This document shows positions 46,767-58,176 of a stretch of DNA of 63,534 nt, piece by piece. A program made the position numbers and the translations under genes. Where the stretch lies: the NCBI GenBank assembly GCA_020250175.1, contig JADCEN010000020.1:1-63534 (forward strand). Direction: 5' to 3'. The notes below the pieces were generated by a model that saw only the letters and a list, made by a program, of their open reading frames with translations, made no database searches and was not told the DNA's origin. How positions within the stretch are numbered: position 1 is the stretch's first letter; every line of letters starts with the position of its first letter. Source of the DNA: Rhodobacter sp. Lineage in GTDB: Bacteria > Pseudomonadota > Alphaproteobacteria > Rhodobacterales > Rhodobacteraceae.

Positions 46767-48365
46767 TTGGCGAACAGCGCGGCGGAAAAGGCCTTTGAGG
46801 CGGCGGTAAAGGAAATCCGGCGGGTGAAACGGGCCAGGGCAACCACCCTTGACCTGAGCGATGTGCACTACCGCGCGCTGGACCGGATCCCGCAGAACAT
46901 CGCCACCCTCACCGCACTGCAAGTGCTCCGGCTCGACCAGACCGCCGTCAGCGACCTTGCCCCCCTCGCCACCCTCACCGCGCTGGGTTGGCTCACCCTC
47001 GACCAGACCGCCGTCAGCAACCTTGTCCCCCTCGCCGCCCTCACCGAGCTGCAAACGCTCACCCTCAACCAGACCGCTGTCCGCGACCTTGCTCCCCTCG
47101 CCGCCCTCACCGCGCTGCGAACGCTAACCCTCAGCCGGACAGCCGTCAGCCATCTCGCCCCCCTCGCCGCCCTCACCAAGCTGCAATGGCTCTGGCTCAA
47201 CCGAACCGCCGTCAGCGACCTTGCCCCCCTCGCCGGACTGGCCGACCTGAGGCAACTTGCGCTGGTCGGCTGCCAGGTGGCCGACCTGCGCCCGATCCGG
47301 GGTCTTGCCAAACTCGGCACCAACGATCCACCTGGCCTGCGCTTCGACGACACCCCCGCCACCAGGGCTGACGGCACCCTCGCCCGACTGGCCGGGATCA
47401 AGATGCACAAAGATCGCGCCCGCGAAACCCTTGCCTACCTCAACACCCTGCCGCCCTGGCCGGAACCCTATACCCCGAGCGCGAGACCGGATGGAGCACC
47501 TCCCCAGCCCATCGGGCAGGCGGAGCCTGAGGTTCCAGCCCCGCAACCGGCACCTCTGCAGGTGGTCGAGGTCGATGGCGAGCTTCGCCCGGCCCTGCCG
47601 GGCGATGGGCTTGGCGACCAGGCCCGCCTCCTCGCCCGGCAGGCCTGGGCCGCCTTGCGCGACTATCTCGCCGATCTGACGCGATTGCGGCCCCGGCTCG
47701 ACAATCAGATGCCGACCTTGTCCCGCGCGCTGGACCGCTTCGACTCGGCGCTCGGGGCCGACTACGCGGCGCTGAACGCCATCGCGCTTGGGCTTCACGG
47801 TAGCCGGATCACGCGCCTTGCCGCTGCGGCCAGCGACAGTCTGGGCGATGCCGATGCGGCCGAGATTGCGGCATTTGCGGCCGCCGTCGCCCTGTTTCTG
47901 GAGCGCTTTCCCGAATGGCGGGACTACCGCCGGATCGAAATCCCCGAGGTTCCCTCGCCCGCCCGTCTTGCCGGGGCCCTGCCCCGGATCGATGAAATCA
48001 TCGGCGACCTTTTCGACCGCGACGCGATTGCCGCAGAAATCCCCGAACAATTGCAGATGCTGGAACAATCTGCGTGGGAAGCCCCCGAGGATGCACTTGC
48101 GGCGCGCGGGCTGTTCGCGTCGTTCGGCAATGTCCTCTCGGCCTTGGCTCACGTCGCCCTGCGTGCCGTCAAAGCGGTGGGACGTGGGGCTTTGAAGCAG
48201 GTCGGCGATCTTGTTGAGGAGACCCGGAAACTGGCGCTGAAAGGTGTGGCCGCTGCGGCAGCCGACATCTTCCTCAACAAGGCAGCGGTCCTCACTTCTC
48301 TGGCGGCAAGTTTTCCAGAATGGTTCGGCTGGATCACGCCGTTCCTGCGCATGCTCGGGCTGTAA
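46767..48365 (+). CDS. Leucine-rich-repeat protein with uncharacterised C-terminal domain
   Basis: 532 aa, TTG start at 46767 with AGGAG 8 nt upstream. No signal peptide, so probably cytosolic. After a short N-terminal cap (TTLDLSDVHYRALDRIPQNI) come six consecutive 22-residue LRRs (residues 48-179) of the form LTALQVLRLDQTAVSDLAPL, the internalin-like class. Then GTLARLAGIKMHKDRARETL, a Pro-rich linker (about 235-270) and a helical C-terminal domain of about 250 residues with AALRDYLADLTRLRPRLDNQ, a LFLERFPEWRDYRR segment and a hydrophobic end (FPEWFGWITPFLRMLGL). I recall similar LRR proteins in Rhodobacteraceae but no assigned role. It is bounded by tRNA-Asp and an oxyR-like remnant. Confidence 0.85.
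   Translation: MANSAAEKAFEAAVKEIRRVKRARATTLDLSDVHYRALDRIPQNIATLTALQVLRLDQTAVSDLAPLATLTALGWLTLDQTAVSNLVPLAALTELQTLTLNQTAVRDLAPLAALTALRTLTLSRTAVSHLAPLAALTKLQWLWLNRTAVSDLAPLAGLADLRQLALVGCQVADLRPIRGLAKLGTNDPPGLRFDDTPATRADGTLARLAGIKMHKDRARETLAYLNTLPPWPEPYTPSARPDGAPPQPIGQAEPEVPAPQPAPLQVVEVDGELRPALPGDGLGDQARLLARQAWAALRDYLADLTRLRPRLDNQMPTLSRALDRFDSALGADYAALNAIALGLHGSRITRLAAAASDSLGDADAAEIAAFAAAVALFLERFPEWRDYRRIEIPEVPSPARLAGALPRIDEIIGDLFDRDAIAAEIPEQLQMLEQSAWEAPEDALAARGLFASFGNVLSALAHVALRAVKAVGRGALKQVGDLVEETRKLALKGVAAAAADIFLNKAAVLTSLAASFPEWFGWITPFLRMLGL
46908..47303 (+). repeat. Six 66-bp tandem repeats inside the LRR gene
   Basis: The LRR region is six in-frame units of exactly 66 bp. The DNA is close to identical across units (ACCGCCGTCAG-AACCTTG and CTCGCCGCCCTCACC recur), so unit number could change by slippage or recombination without breaking the frame. 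Confidence 0.85.
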
Positions 48366-48602
48366 ACGCGACTGCGGAACCAACCGGCAGACTACTGCGC
48401 AACACCTTACCAAAAAGTAAACTCGCGCCGCCAACCCCTTGATTTCAAATGCCCCGAGTCATGTCCCACCGCGGGCACCACTGACCTGCGGCTGCCCCGG
48501 ACCCCTCCCCGGCCAGACCACTCCCTGACTTTCCGGCGGCTCTCCCGGCGCAGTGTCCGGTCTGCGGCTGGTCAGCCCTCCGGGGCCGTGATGAACCCGG
48601 CA

Positions 48603-48695
48603 TCATCCCCCGGCGGCAGGCGAAAGCGGCCCTGCGCCCAGTCGCCCGCGCGCCAGGGCATCGACATGGCGCACCTGCTTGAGGGTCAGGTTCAT
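48603..48695 (-). pseudogene. Probable oxyR remnant (N-terminus only)
   Basis: Reading leftwards from the ATG at 48695 gives MNLTLKQVRHVDALAR, which resembles the first 16 residues of OxyR-type LysR regulators (M-N-L-T-L-x-Q-x-R-x-x-x-A-L-A-R). After that the family similarity stops and a TGA follows at codon 31. Another frame over the next bases reads RFRLPPGDDAGFITAPEG before its own stop, suggesting a deletion junction. oxyR is commonly divergent from katG in relatives, and katG starts 185 bp away in the right orientation. The rest of the 48366-48879 gap holds no other gene. Confidence 0.55.
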
Positions 48696-48780
48696 CATAA
48701 CTGCAGCTTATCGTCGCAATCAGCAGATTCAACTTAAACTGATGGCTGCTCCTTGCTACAGAACACCAAGCGAGTTGTAG

Positions 48781-51093
<2,313 letters not shown>

Positions 51094-51514
51094 TCGGGCC
51101 GTGTGACGGCAGACGCAAAGCGCCGCCCGGGGTCTGGCCCAGGCGGTTGTCTGGCCCGATTGCCTGGAAAAGGGCACCGCTGTTGCGGGGGCGTGCGGCG
51201 GTCTTGCCGGCGAATCGCTGCTGTCGCCGGGGGCGTGCCACTGTCCACGGGCAACGCCGCCTTTGGCGCGGGGTCGGGCTGCAATCGCCGGAGTCTGCAA
51301 TCCACCCGGCACCCTGTCGCGCCGCCTTGGTCGGGAGCCTCAAGTGTCCGGCCTGCCATCCCGCGTGGCGGCCTGTGAAAATAGCCGTTCAAGCGCCATC
51401 GGTCCTTGCCGGGCGATCCGGTCAGCCCTATTGCGCCACTCATGCATTGCGGTTGCCCTGGGGGCGTCGTCGTCCGACAGTGCGTGACCGGAACGGAAAG
51501 AAAGCGAATCACAG
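51094..51514. other. Intergenic stretch, no gene recognised
   Basis: 421 bp between katG and the LytTR gene, GC-rich with several short inverted repeats and no protein-like frame. It should contain the LytTR gene's promoter and perhaps its own binding sites, but I see no clear direct repeats. Confidence 0.5.
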
Positions 51515-52483
51515 GTGAAGAAACAATCCTTGTCCGAAGCGCTTGCCTCCATGGGACCCAGGATCGACCCCCGCACATCCTGGGTAGGCTATCTTTTCGC
51601 GTCCGGCGCGGCTTTGGCCATCGGGATCACCTTGCTCAATCCTTCCGCATCCCAGGACCTCAGCTTCATCGAGCGCCTTGTCTTCTGGTTCGCCCATGCT
51701 GCCCTGGCAATCGTGATTCTTGAAACTGTCCAGATCCTTCTTGGCCGGTTTCGTGTGGCGGCGAAACTGCCCCCTCTCCTGCTTGTTGTGGCAGGAGGCG
51801 TCATCGGCGCGCTGATCTTTGCGACGCTGTCCCTTCTTGTGCTGGAACGATTGCTCCAGCTTCCCGCATCCAACCTTGGGGGCGATGCCGCCACGCTTGC
51901 AGAGTTCTTCAGTGAATTCCGGTCCAGCGGCGGGCAGGTGATTCTGTTCTGGGTCCTGCTGAATGCCCCCCGATTGCTGATGCTGTCCCCGCAACAGACC
52001 GCCCGGCCAGAGCAGCCAGAGCAGCCAGAGCAGGACCGGTCAGGGCCCCCGGGCCCGGCCGGGGCGGACACCGAAAAGGTCAACCCTGACCTGGTCGAGC
52101 TTCTTGCCCGGATACCGGTCACCCTTGGCCGTGATATCGTGGCCCTTTCGGCAGAGCTGCATTACCTGCGCGTCTACACGACGAAAGGCAACACGCTGAT
52201 CCTGATGTCCTTCAGCCGTGCGGTTTCTGCGGTGCGGATCATTCCCGGAATGGTTGTTCACCGGTCGCATTGGGTTGCACTGAAACATGTGGACTCGCTT
52301 GAAGGCCAGGGGTCCGGCGTGATGTGCAAACTTGTCACCGGGCTGACTGTGCCGGTCAGCCGCACGAACCGGGCTGCTTTGCGCGCTGCCATGACAGAGC
52401 GCGGCATCAAAGATGCCGAACGCAGCGCGCGCGATCTGGCCGTCGGCACGGCAGCACCGACGGATGAGCGCCGGGTGGTTTGA
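51515..52483 (+). CDS. Membrane-anchored LytTR transcriptional regulator
   Basis: 322 aa. About four hydrophobic segments in the first 160 residues (SWVGYLFASGAALAIGITLL; LVFWFAHAALAIVILETVQI; PPLLLVVAGGVIGALIFATL; GQVILFWVLLNAPRLLML), a Gln/Glu/Pro linker and a C-terminal LytTR DNA-binding domain at about 205-300 (IVALSAELHYLRVYTTKGNT; VRIIPGMVVHRSHWVALKHV). Such proteins sense a membrane or envelope signal without a separate kinase. GTG at 51515 is used, with a weak ribosome site; an ATG at 51551 is an alternative. The signal is unknown. Confidence 0.88.
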   Translation: MKKQSLSEALASMGPRIDPRTSWVGYLFASGAALAIGITLLNPSASQDLSFIERLVFWFAHAALAIVILETVQILLGRFRVAAKLPPLLLVVAGGVIGALIFATLSLLVLERLLQLPASNLGGDAATLAEFFSEFRSSGGQVILFWVLLNAPRLLMLSPQQTARPEQPEQPEQDRSGPPGPAGADTEKVNPDLVELLARIPVTLGRDIVALSAELHYLRVYTTKGNTLILMSFSRAVSAVRIIPGMVVHRSHWVALKHVDSLEGQGSGVMCKLVTGLTVPVSRTNRAALRAAMTERGIKDAERSARDLAVGTAAPTDERRVV

Positions 52484-52826
52484 CTGACCTGTCGCGGAAC
52501 GCAAGCGTGCCGGGAAAAGGCAACCGACCGGTCTTTGTCCTTGGCAGGGTCCGGCAGGCAAACCGCGATTTGCCTGGCGGCAACCCTTGACGGCACCCTG
52601 CGGCAGCAGTCGCGGCCCTGTGCAATGCCGGGTGCCGGGCAGATGAAAAGCGATACCCGCCTGTCGAAGATGATCGTCGCCGCACCCGACAGGACGGCAA
52701 GACTGTACCCGTCCCTGCCCCGTCCTTGCCCCGACCTGATCGATCCGGCCGGGGATGCAACGGCGATTTCGTCCGCACGCCTGAGGCAGATCCCCATCCG
52801 CGCCTGGGCTTGCGGCGTGCCGCGGC
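52484..52826. other. Intergenic stretch, no gene recognised
   Basis: 343 bp between the convergent LytTR and outer-membrane genes. GGCAGGCAAACC-GCGATTTGCCTGGC forms an imperfect hairpin near 52551-52580; otherwise nothing stands out. Confidence 0.5.
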
Positions 52827-53441
52827 CTAGAAATTGAAGATCACACCGGCAACAAGGTCAGTGCTGCGGTAGCTTGCCTTCAACGTGTTGCCGGCGCTGT
52901 TCGTCAGTGTCGGGGTGTCTGCCGTTGTGAAGTAACGCGCCTCACCGAAAAGCGTCCATGTTTCATTCAGGGACCAGTCCGCGCCCAACATGATCTGGCC
53001 GGCCAGACCGCCCCGGTCGTTATACTGTCCCGCGTTCGGCTGTGAGGTCACGTCGAAGTCGATCTCTGTGATGAAACCAATGCCGGCACCGACATAGGGC
53101 CTGACTGGCCCGCTTACGGGAAAGCTGTAGCGTCCGTTCAGCATGATGGACGTGCTGGCATAGTCACCGGACAGTTTGCCGCTGGCCTCGCTGGACCTGT
53201 AGACAAACTCAACCTCGGACCGCCAGGGACTGTCAGGATAATCGTAGCCCACGGCCCCGCCTGCGATCGCGCTTGATGAGAAGGAGATCGCCGAGGTTAT
53301 TCCACGCAAGGAAACGTCGGTTCCCTGAAGATCGGACAGCCCCCCAAATGCCCGAAGGGTGAAACCCCCGCTGTCCTGCGCGGCTGCCGCCGATCCGAGG
53401 CAGGCGAGGATGACGCCGAATACTGTGGCTCTTGCTGTCAT
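52827..53441 (-). CDS. Outer-membrane beta-barrel protein
   Basis: 204 aa with a signal peptide (MTARATVFGVILACLGSAAAA) and an eight-stranded-barrel pattern of alternating aromatic/hydrophobic strands: GFTLRAFGGLSDLQG, WRSEVEFVYRSSEASG, VRPYVGAGIGFITEIDFDV and the terminal ASYRSTDLVAGVIFNF, which ends in the Phe expected for BAM-dependent barrels. It belongs to the OmpA/Opa-like porin-family barrels. The ATG at 53441 follows GGAAGG. Role unknown. Confidence 0.88.
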   Translation of the reverse strand: MTARATVFGVILACLGSAAAAQDSGGFTLRAFGGLSDLQGTDVSLRGITSAISFSSSAIAGGAVGYDYPDSPWRSEVEFVYRSSEASGKLSGDYASTSIMLNGRYSFPVSGPVRPYVGAGIGFITEIDFDVTSQPNAGQYNDRGGLAGQIMLGADWSLNETWTLFGEARYFTTADTPTLTNSAGNTLKASYRSTDLVAGVIFNF

Positions 53442-53678
53442 TTGACAATCCTTCCGTCGTTGCTTTGCGAACCCGTTGCAGCGGTATAAGGCGCGTTGAC
53501 CCGGCACCGCCGCACCCGTCACCCTGTTCTGGCATGTGGTGCAGGGGTTTCCATCGATCCTGCATGAAACGACCACAGGCTTGCACCAGCGGTTGCCGGT
53601 GCGCTTCAGGTATTGGAGAACGTTGCGGACATTCCGGGTGCCGCGTTTGCGATGGCAGGCAAGGCTCGCGGATGGAAT

Positions 53679-53755
<77 letters not shown>

Positions 53756-53797
53756 ACGGCTGTCTTCCTAGCGGCCTTGCGGCGGCTTGGAAAGCGG

Positions 53798-54280
53798 CTA
53801 ATCGCAGGGCCATGCCGCAACACGGGCGTCAAGTGCGGGGTGACGAAGCTCGTCCCCCGGACCGATCCCCAGCTTTTCCGCAAGGCCGCCGTTGATTTCC
53901 AGCACCGCTGCCACCCCCTCGCCGCCGTCGATCGGCGTCAGGTCCTGCGGCATGGCATTGCTGTGCACCCGCGTCACCCGACCCGACGCATCGGCGAAGA
54001 TCATGTCGAGGGGAATCAGCGTGTTCTTCATCCAGAAACTTGCCCGCTGCGGTGTGTCATAGACGAACAGCATCCCGGCGGACTTTGGCAGCGACTCGCG
54101 GAACATCAGGCCAAGGGCGCGCTCTGCGCCGGTATCGGCCACATCGACAGTAAAGCGCGCCTGCCCGAACCCACCCCGGATATCGACGACACCGGGGGCG
54201 CAGTCGGCCAGGGCGGAAGTGGCGCACAGTCCGGCGCATAATGCCGCGATCAAGGCCCCTGTCGCACAGCCGTTCCGCAT
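53798..54280 (-). CDS. DUF192 secreted protein
   Basis: 160 aa with a signal peptide (GALIAALCAGLCATSALA) and a DUF192 domain: FTVDVADTGAERALGLMFRE, MLFVYDTPQRASFWMKNTLI, PLDMIFADASGRVTRVH and VAAVLEINGGLAEKLGIGPG. DUF192 is a small barrel-like fold of unknown function, usually periplasmic or secreted. ATG at 54280; a GTG 3 nt earlier is possible. It lies 43 bp upstream of nothing but tRNA-Pro on the same strand. Confidence 0.93.
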   Translation of the reverse strand: MRNGCATGALIAALCAGLCATSALADCAPGVVDIRGGFGQARFTVDVADTGAERALGLMFRESLPKSAGMLFVYDTPQRASFWMKNTLIPLDMIFADASGRVTRVHSNAMPQDLTPIDGGEGVAAVLEINGGLAEKLGIGPGDELRHPALDARVAAWPCD

Positions 54281-54707
54281 CACTCACCTGCACCGCCTTG
54301 CGGCCCCGCCTGCCGCCGACACCCCTGTCGCCGGGCGCACCGCCGGGTTGACGCCCGGCAAATCCGGACCGGTGCTGCCCCCCGGCGCACGCCCCTGCAT
54401 CTTGGTACCGTCCGCAGGCATTTGCAAACCCGAATCCCTTGCCCTGTCAAATCCCCGTTGCCGCAGCATGCCGGTGGACAAGCCGATGCCTGACCCGGTT
54501 CCGTCTGATGCGATGAAGCAGGACCCGTCGCGGGATCGGGCCGCTTGACCTTGCCCTGCGTTACATCCGGCGGTTCGGGCATTGACAGGCGATCCGGTCT
54601 TCCCGCGCCCCGGACATGCCCGTGCCGGCGGCGGGCCGCCGTCACCCCTGCGGCCTTGTCAGGCACGGCCGCGCAGAGGTGACCGCCCGCCAGCCGCAAT
54701 CCGCCGG
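54281..54707. other. Intergenic stretch, no gene recognised
   Basis: 427 bp between the DUF192 gene and the end of pdxH. In relatives a cold-shock gene often precedes the DUF192 gene, but no CspA-like frame is present. Contains a GGGTTGACGCCCGGC stretch and other GC-rich dyads. Confidence 0.5.
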
Positions 54708-55310
54708 TCACGGGTTCAGGCGCAGAATGGTCCAATCCTCTGCCGTCCCGCTGCGCGACCAGCGGAACCTGTCATGCAGCCGGAAGGCCCCGTCGGCCCA
54801 GAACTCGATTTCCAGGGGCCGGATCCGGATGCCCCCCCAAAAAGCAGGCCGGGCCGGGTTGGTGCCATGGATCGCGGTGATCCTTGCCACATCCGCCATA
54901 AGTGCCGCGCGCGACGAAAGCGGCTGCGACTGCGCCGAGGCCCAGGCCCCCAGACGGCTTTTCAGCGACCGCGACGCATAGTATTCATCGGCCTTCGGCC
55001 CCTCTTCCCGTTCGGTCACACCCCGCACCCGGATCTGGCGGCGCAGGGATTTCCAGTGCAGCACGAAGGCCGCCTTGCCCGACCGCTCAATCTCCTGCCC
55101 CTTGCGGCTGGTGTAGTTGGTGTAAAACACGAAGGCATCGGCTTCGATATCCTTCAGCAGCACCATCCGCACATTCGGAAGGCCCGCCGCATCCACCGTC
55201 GCCAGCGCGATGGCATTGGGGTCGTTCGGTTCGCTGGGTTCCGCCTCGGCCAGCCAGGTGCGGGCGATGGCAAAGGGGTCGTCCCCCGCGAAGATGCCGG
55301 TTCTGTCCAT
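54708..55310 (-). CDS. pdxH: Pyridoxamine 5'-phosphate oxidase
   Basis: A 200-aa FMN flavoprotein that oxidises PNP/PMP to pyridoxal 5'-phosphate. Visible family sequences are [70 protein letters not shown] and the C-terminal [20 protein letters not shown]. It supplies the cofactor of HemA and of the aminotransferase in this window. Start at the ATG at 55310; divergent from fabI. Confidence 0.97.
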   Translation of the reverse strand: MDRTGIFAGDDPFAIARTWLAEAEPSEPNDPNAIALATVDAAGLPNVRMVLLKDIEADAFVFYTNYTSRKGQEIERSGKAAFVLHWKSLRRQIRVRGVTEREEGPKADEYYASRSLKSRLGAWASAQSQPLSSRAALMADVARITAIHGTNPARPAFWGGIRIRPLEIEFWADGAFRLHDRFRWSRSGTAEDWTILRLNP

Positions 55311-55419
55311 GATCGTCCTTTTCTGCGGGGCACGCCTGCCCCCCTGTCCCGCCCTTGATGCAGCCGGGTGGATCGCCTACACCTCACGGTCAATGAAAAG
55401 GGTGGGCGAGGGACAAGAA

Positions 55420-56250
55420 ATGTCAACGGGGCTTTTGCACGGCAAGCGCGGCCTGATCATGGGCCTTGCCAACGACAAATCCATCGCCTGGGGCATTGCC
55501 AGGTGCTGCGCCGATGCCGGTGCGACGCTGGCCTTTTCCTATCAGGGCGAAGCCCTGAAAAAACGGGTCGAGCCGCTTGCCGCCTCGATCGGCATGACCG
55601 AGATGGTGGAGTGCGACGTGGCCGACGCGCCCTCGCTCGAGGCGCTGTTCGATCATATCGGGTCTGTCTGGGGCAGTCTTGATTTCGTGGTCCATGCCAT
55701 CGGCTTTTCCGACAAGACCGAACTGCGTGGCCGCTATGTGGATACCAGTGCTGCCAACTTCCGCATGACGATGGACATTTCCGTCTACAGCTTTACCGCC
55801 GTGTGCCGGCATGCCGCCGCGATGATGCCCCGGGGCGGCAGCCTGCTGACGCTGACCTATTACGGCGCGGAAAAGGTCATGCCGCATTACAATGTCATGG
55901 GTCTGGCCAAGTCCGCGCTGGAAACCAGCGTCAAGTACATCGCCGAAGACCTGGGCCGCGACGGCATCCGGGTGAACGCCATTTCCGCAGGCCCGATCAA
56001 GACGCTGGCCGCCAGCGGCATCGGCGATTTCCGCTATATCATGAAGTGGAACGAGCTGAATTCGCCCCTGCGCCGCAACGTGACCCAGGAAGAGGTGGGC
56101 AAGGCCGCGCTTTATCTTCTGTCCGATCTGGGGTCGGGCACCACGGGCGAGGTGCTGCATGTGGACGCAGGATATCACGTGGTCGGCATGAAGGCGGTGG
56201 ATGCGCCCGATATCGATGTGGTGACAGGCCGCAAGGACAGCGGTCAGTGA
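55420..56250 (+). CDS. fabI: Enoyl-[acyl-carrier-protein] reductase (NADH)
   Basis: A 276-aa SDR-fold FabI that reduces enoyl-ACP in fatty-acid elongation. The N-terminal GLLHGKRGLIMGLANDKSIA, the catalytic Y157-x6-K164 (HYNVMGLAKSALE) and the GPIKTLAASGIGDFRYI loop are diagnostic. I start at the ATG at 55420; an in-frame ATG 27 nt upstream is less likely. The stop overlaps the GTG of the LysE-type gene by three bases, so those genes are coupled. Confidence 0.97.
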   Translation: MSTGLLHGKRGLIMGLANDKSIAWGIARCCADAGATLAFSYQGEALKKRVEPLAASIGMTEMVECDVADAPSLEALFDHIGSVWGSLDFVVHAIGFSDKTELRGRYVDTSAANFRMTMDISVYSFTAVCRHAAAMMPRGGSLLTLTYYGAEKVMPHYNVMGLAKSALETSVKYIAEDLGRDGIRVNAISAGPIKTLAASGIGDFRYIMKWNELNSPLRRNVTQEEVGKAALYLLSDLGSGTTGEVLHVDAGYHVVGMKAVDAPDIDVVTGRKDSGQ

Positions 56251-56861
56251 CACTCGCAGGTTTCACTGCCGCCTGGGCGATGCATTTCCTTGCGGCGGCC
56301 AGTCCCGGCCCCGCCATTCTGATGGCGGCGCGCACGGGTGTGACGCAGGGGCTGCGCAGCGGCATCTTTCTGGCGGCAGGGCTTGGCATCGGGGCACTGG
56401 TCTGGGCCTGCGCGGCCCTGTTCGGGCTGGCGCTGTTGTTCAAGGCGGCCCCTGCCCTGCTTTGGGGCTTCAAGATCGCGGGCGGCGCGTTCCTGTGTTC
56501 TCTGGCCTGGAAAATGTGGCGTCATGCCGATGAACCGCTGGCGATGACGGCAGAAGGTGCCACGCCGCAAGGCGCGCTGTCCGCGCTGCGCCTTGGCATC
56601 ACCACCCAGCTTGCCAATCCCAAACCCGCTGTCTTCTTCGGCGCGGTGTTTGTGGGCACCGTGCCGCCCGGCACCGCGCCCTGGGTGGTGGCCGCATTGC
56701 TGCTTGCCGTCTTCCTGAACGAGATGATCTGCAATGTTGCCGTTGCCCGCATCTTTTCCTTTCCCGCACCGCGCCGCCTCTACCTTCGCCTGAAATCGTC
56801 CATCGACCGGTGCTTTGGCGGCCTGCTTGCCGTGCTGGGACTGAAAATTGCCGTGACCTGA
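56247..56861 (+). CDS. LysE-family translocator
   Basis: A 204-aa membrane protein with six predicted helices. The N-terminal MHFLAAASPGPAILMAARTG with the S-P-G-P signature and the LANPKPAVFFGAVFVGTVPP segment mark the LysE/RhtB exporter superfamily, which exports amino acids or similar small molecules. GTG at 56247 overlaps the fabI stop. Substrate unknown. It is followed by gpt after 12 nt, so a fabI-lysE-gpt unit is likely. Confidence 0.92.
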   Translation: MTLAGFTAAWAMHFLAAASPGPAILMAARTGVTQGLRSGIFLAAGLGIGALVWACAALFGLALLFKAAPALLWGFKIAGGAFLCSLAWKMWRHADEPLAMTAEGATPQGALSALRLGITTQLANPKPAVFFGAVFVGTVPPGTAPWVVAALLLAVFLNEMICNVAVARIFSFPAPRRLYLRLKSSIDRCFGGLLAVLGLKIAVT

Positions 56862-56873
56862 GGGGGGCCTGCC

Positions 56874-57377
56874 ATGACCGACCGTCTGCCGCATGAAAAA
56901 GGCTTTCATGTCAGCTGGGACCAGATTCACCGCGACAGCCGGGCGCTGGCCTGGCGGCTGGACGGGCGCGGCCCGGATGGCGGCAGCTGGAAAGCGGTCG
57001 TGGCCATCACCCGTGGCGGCATGATCCCCGCGATGATCGTCAGCCGCGAGCTGGACATCCGCGTGGTCGACACGATCAGCGTGAAAAGCTATTCGCATCA
57101 GTCCCAGACTGAGGCGCGCGTGACGAAAAGCCCGCAGGCAGAGCTGATGGGCGACGGGACCGGCATTCTGGTGATCGATGATCTGGTCGATACTGGCAGA
57201 ACGCTGGAACTGGTGCGGCGGCTTTATCCGAAGGCGCATTTCGCCACGGTCTATGCCAAACCCTCGGGCCGCCCGATGGTGGACAGCTACATCACCGAAG
57301 TCAGCCAGGACACGTGGATCTTCTTTCCCTGGGACATGGCGCTGCAATATGTCCAACCGTTTCGCGGCAAGGACTGA
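56874..57377 (+). CDS. gpt: Xanthine phosphoribosyltransferase
   Basis: A 167-aa purine phosphoribosyltransferase that salvages xanthine (and guanine) with PRPP. The PRPP motif is [11 protein letters not shown] (residues 100-110), and [20 protein letters not shown] is the Gpt-type N-terminal strand. The C-terminal [18 protein letters not shown] is typical of Gpt. ATG at 56874 with GAGGGGG upstream. Complements purL for purine supply. Confidence 0.96.
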   Translation: MTDRLPHEKGFHVSWDQIHRDSRALAWRLDGRGPDGGSWKAVVAITRGGMIPAMIVSRELDIRVVDTISVKSYSHQSQTEARVTKSPQAELMGDGTGILVIDDLVDTGRTLELVRRLYPKAHFATVYAKPSGRPMVDSYITEVSQDTWIFFPWDMALQYVQPFRGKD

Positions 57378-57412
57378 CCCTGGTTGCACTTTTGCCTTCA
57401 AGGCCTCGCGTC

Positions 57413-57883
57413 TTGCGCTGGCTTCATGAGCTTTTCTTAGCGACACTGCTGATCAAGGGTAGCCTTGCCGGGGCCAATGCACTGGCGGGGCTTGGGCTGG
57501 CGATGACTGCGAACGACGCCATCCTGTCACTCGTCGGCTGGCCGACCCGCAACCGGATTGCCCAAGGTCCCGGTGATTCCATGGCGCGCCGGGTGGAACG
57601 GGCGGTCCGCGCTTTTCCGATTCAAGCTCGGCATTTCCATACGTTCTGCCTGCTGGCGCATGGCGGGCTGATGCTGGCGATGGTGATCCTGCTGGCGCGG
57701 CATGTGATCTGGGCACATCCGGCGGCGGTCGCACTTCTGCTGGGCTTCACCGCCTGTCAGCTGCAGCACTTGTCCCTTGCCCCATCGCCCCCCCTGCTGA
57801 TCCTATCCGCCCTTGGTGCCATCATCATCGCGCTGGTGATCCGGGAGTGTAAGGCGCTGCGCTTGCCGCCCCACATCGCCTGA
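57413..57883 (+). CDS. DUF2127 small membrane protein
   Basis: About 156 aa. The N-terminal WLHELFLATLLIKGSLAGAN resembles DUF2127, followed by three more hydrophobic stretches (HTFCLLAHGGLMLAMVILLA; HPAAVALLLGFTACQLQHLS; PLLILSALGAIIIALVIREC). Function unknown. No ATG precedes the conserved start; TTG at 57413 (AAGG about 10 nt upstream) or TTG at 57392 are the candidates, so the start is uncertain. It directly follows gpt. Confidence 0.75.
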   Translation: MRWLHELFLATLLIKGSLAGANALAGLGLAMTANDAILSLVGWPTRNRIAQGPGDSMARRVERAVRAFPIQARHFHTFCLLAHGGLMLAMVILLARHVIWAHPAAVALLLGFTACQLQHLSLAPSPPLLILSALGAIIIALVIRECKALRLPPHIA

Positions 57884-57929
57884 ACGAAATCCAAAGGCAA
57901 AGCGTGGGCAACTCGCACCTCATTTCCGT

Positions 57930-58109
57930 TCATCGTTTACTGTCAGGCGTCCGCTCCAAAGGCTTCCACCCGTTGCCAGGTTTGGTCGTTGGCGGCAAAC
58001 GGGTATTGTCCGGAACTGCGGCGAAACTGGGCTTCGGCCCGCCGCGCGGTCCCACTTCCTGAAAAATACCGCCGTCCCGGCCAGTGCTCTCACCAGGTCT
58101 CTTTGCCAT
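57930..58109 (-). CDS. 59-aa conserved small protein
   Basis: A 59-aa protein, MAKRPGESTGRDGGIFQEVG at the start, then PRGGPKPSFAAVPDNTRLPP and TTKPGNGWKPLER. The pattern of PGE, G-x-x-x-x-VGPRGG, PPT-x-K-PG-x-G-W recalls the small YjzC-like proteins. The ATG at 58109 has AGAGGA 7-8 nt upstream, and a near-consensus promoter lies about 40 nt further up. It is cytosolic, rich in Pro/Gly/Arg, with no membrane segment. The function is unknown; signal strength suggests high expression. Confidence 0.75.
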   Translation of the reverse strand: MAKRPGESTGRDGGIFQEVGPRGGPKPSFAAVPDNTRLPPTTKPGNGWKPLERTPDSKR

Positions 58110-58147
58110 CTTTGTCCTCTTTCCTGCTGGGGATGCTCGATTCGGGT

Positions 58148-58176
58148 AATGTAAGAACAAAACAAGATTTAGTCAA
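58148..58176 (-). promoter_or_regulatory. Sigma-70-type promoter of the 59-aa gene
   Basis: On the minus strand: TTGACT (58176-58171), a 17-nt spacer and TACATT (58153-58148), in an unusually AT-rich pocket for this window. Transcription would start near 58141, giving a leader of about 30 nt before the ATG at 58109. One of the best promoter matches in the window. Confidence 0.75.

Noticed and set aside
54281-54707. A cold-shock gene expected upstream of the DUF192 gene
   Set aside because: No CspA-like RNA-binding motif in any frame.
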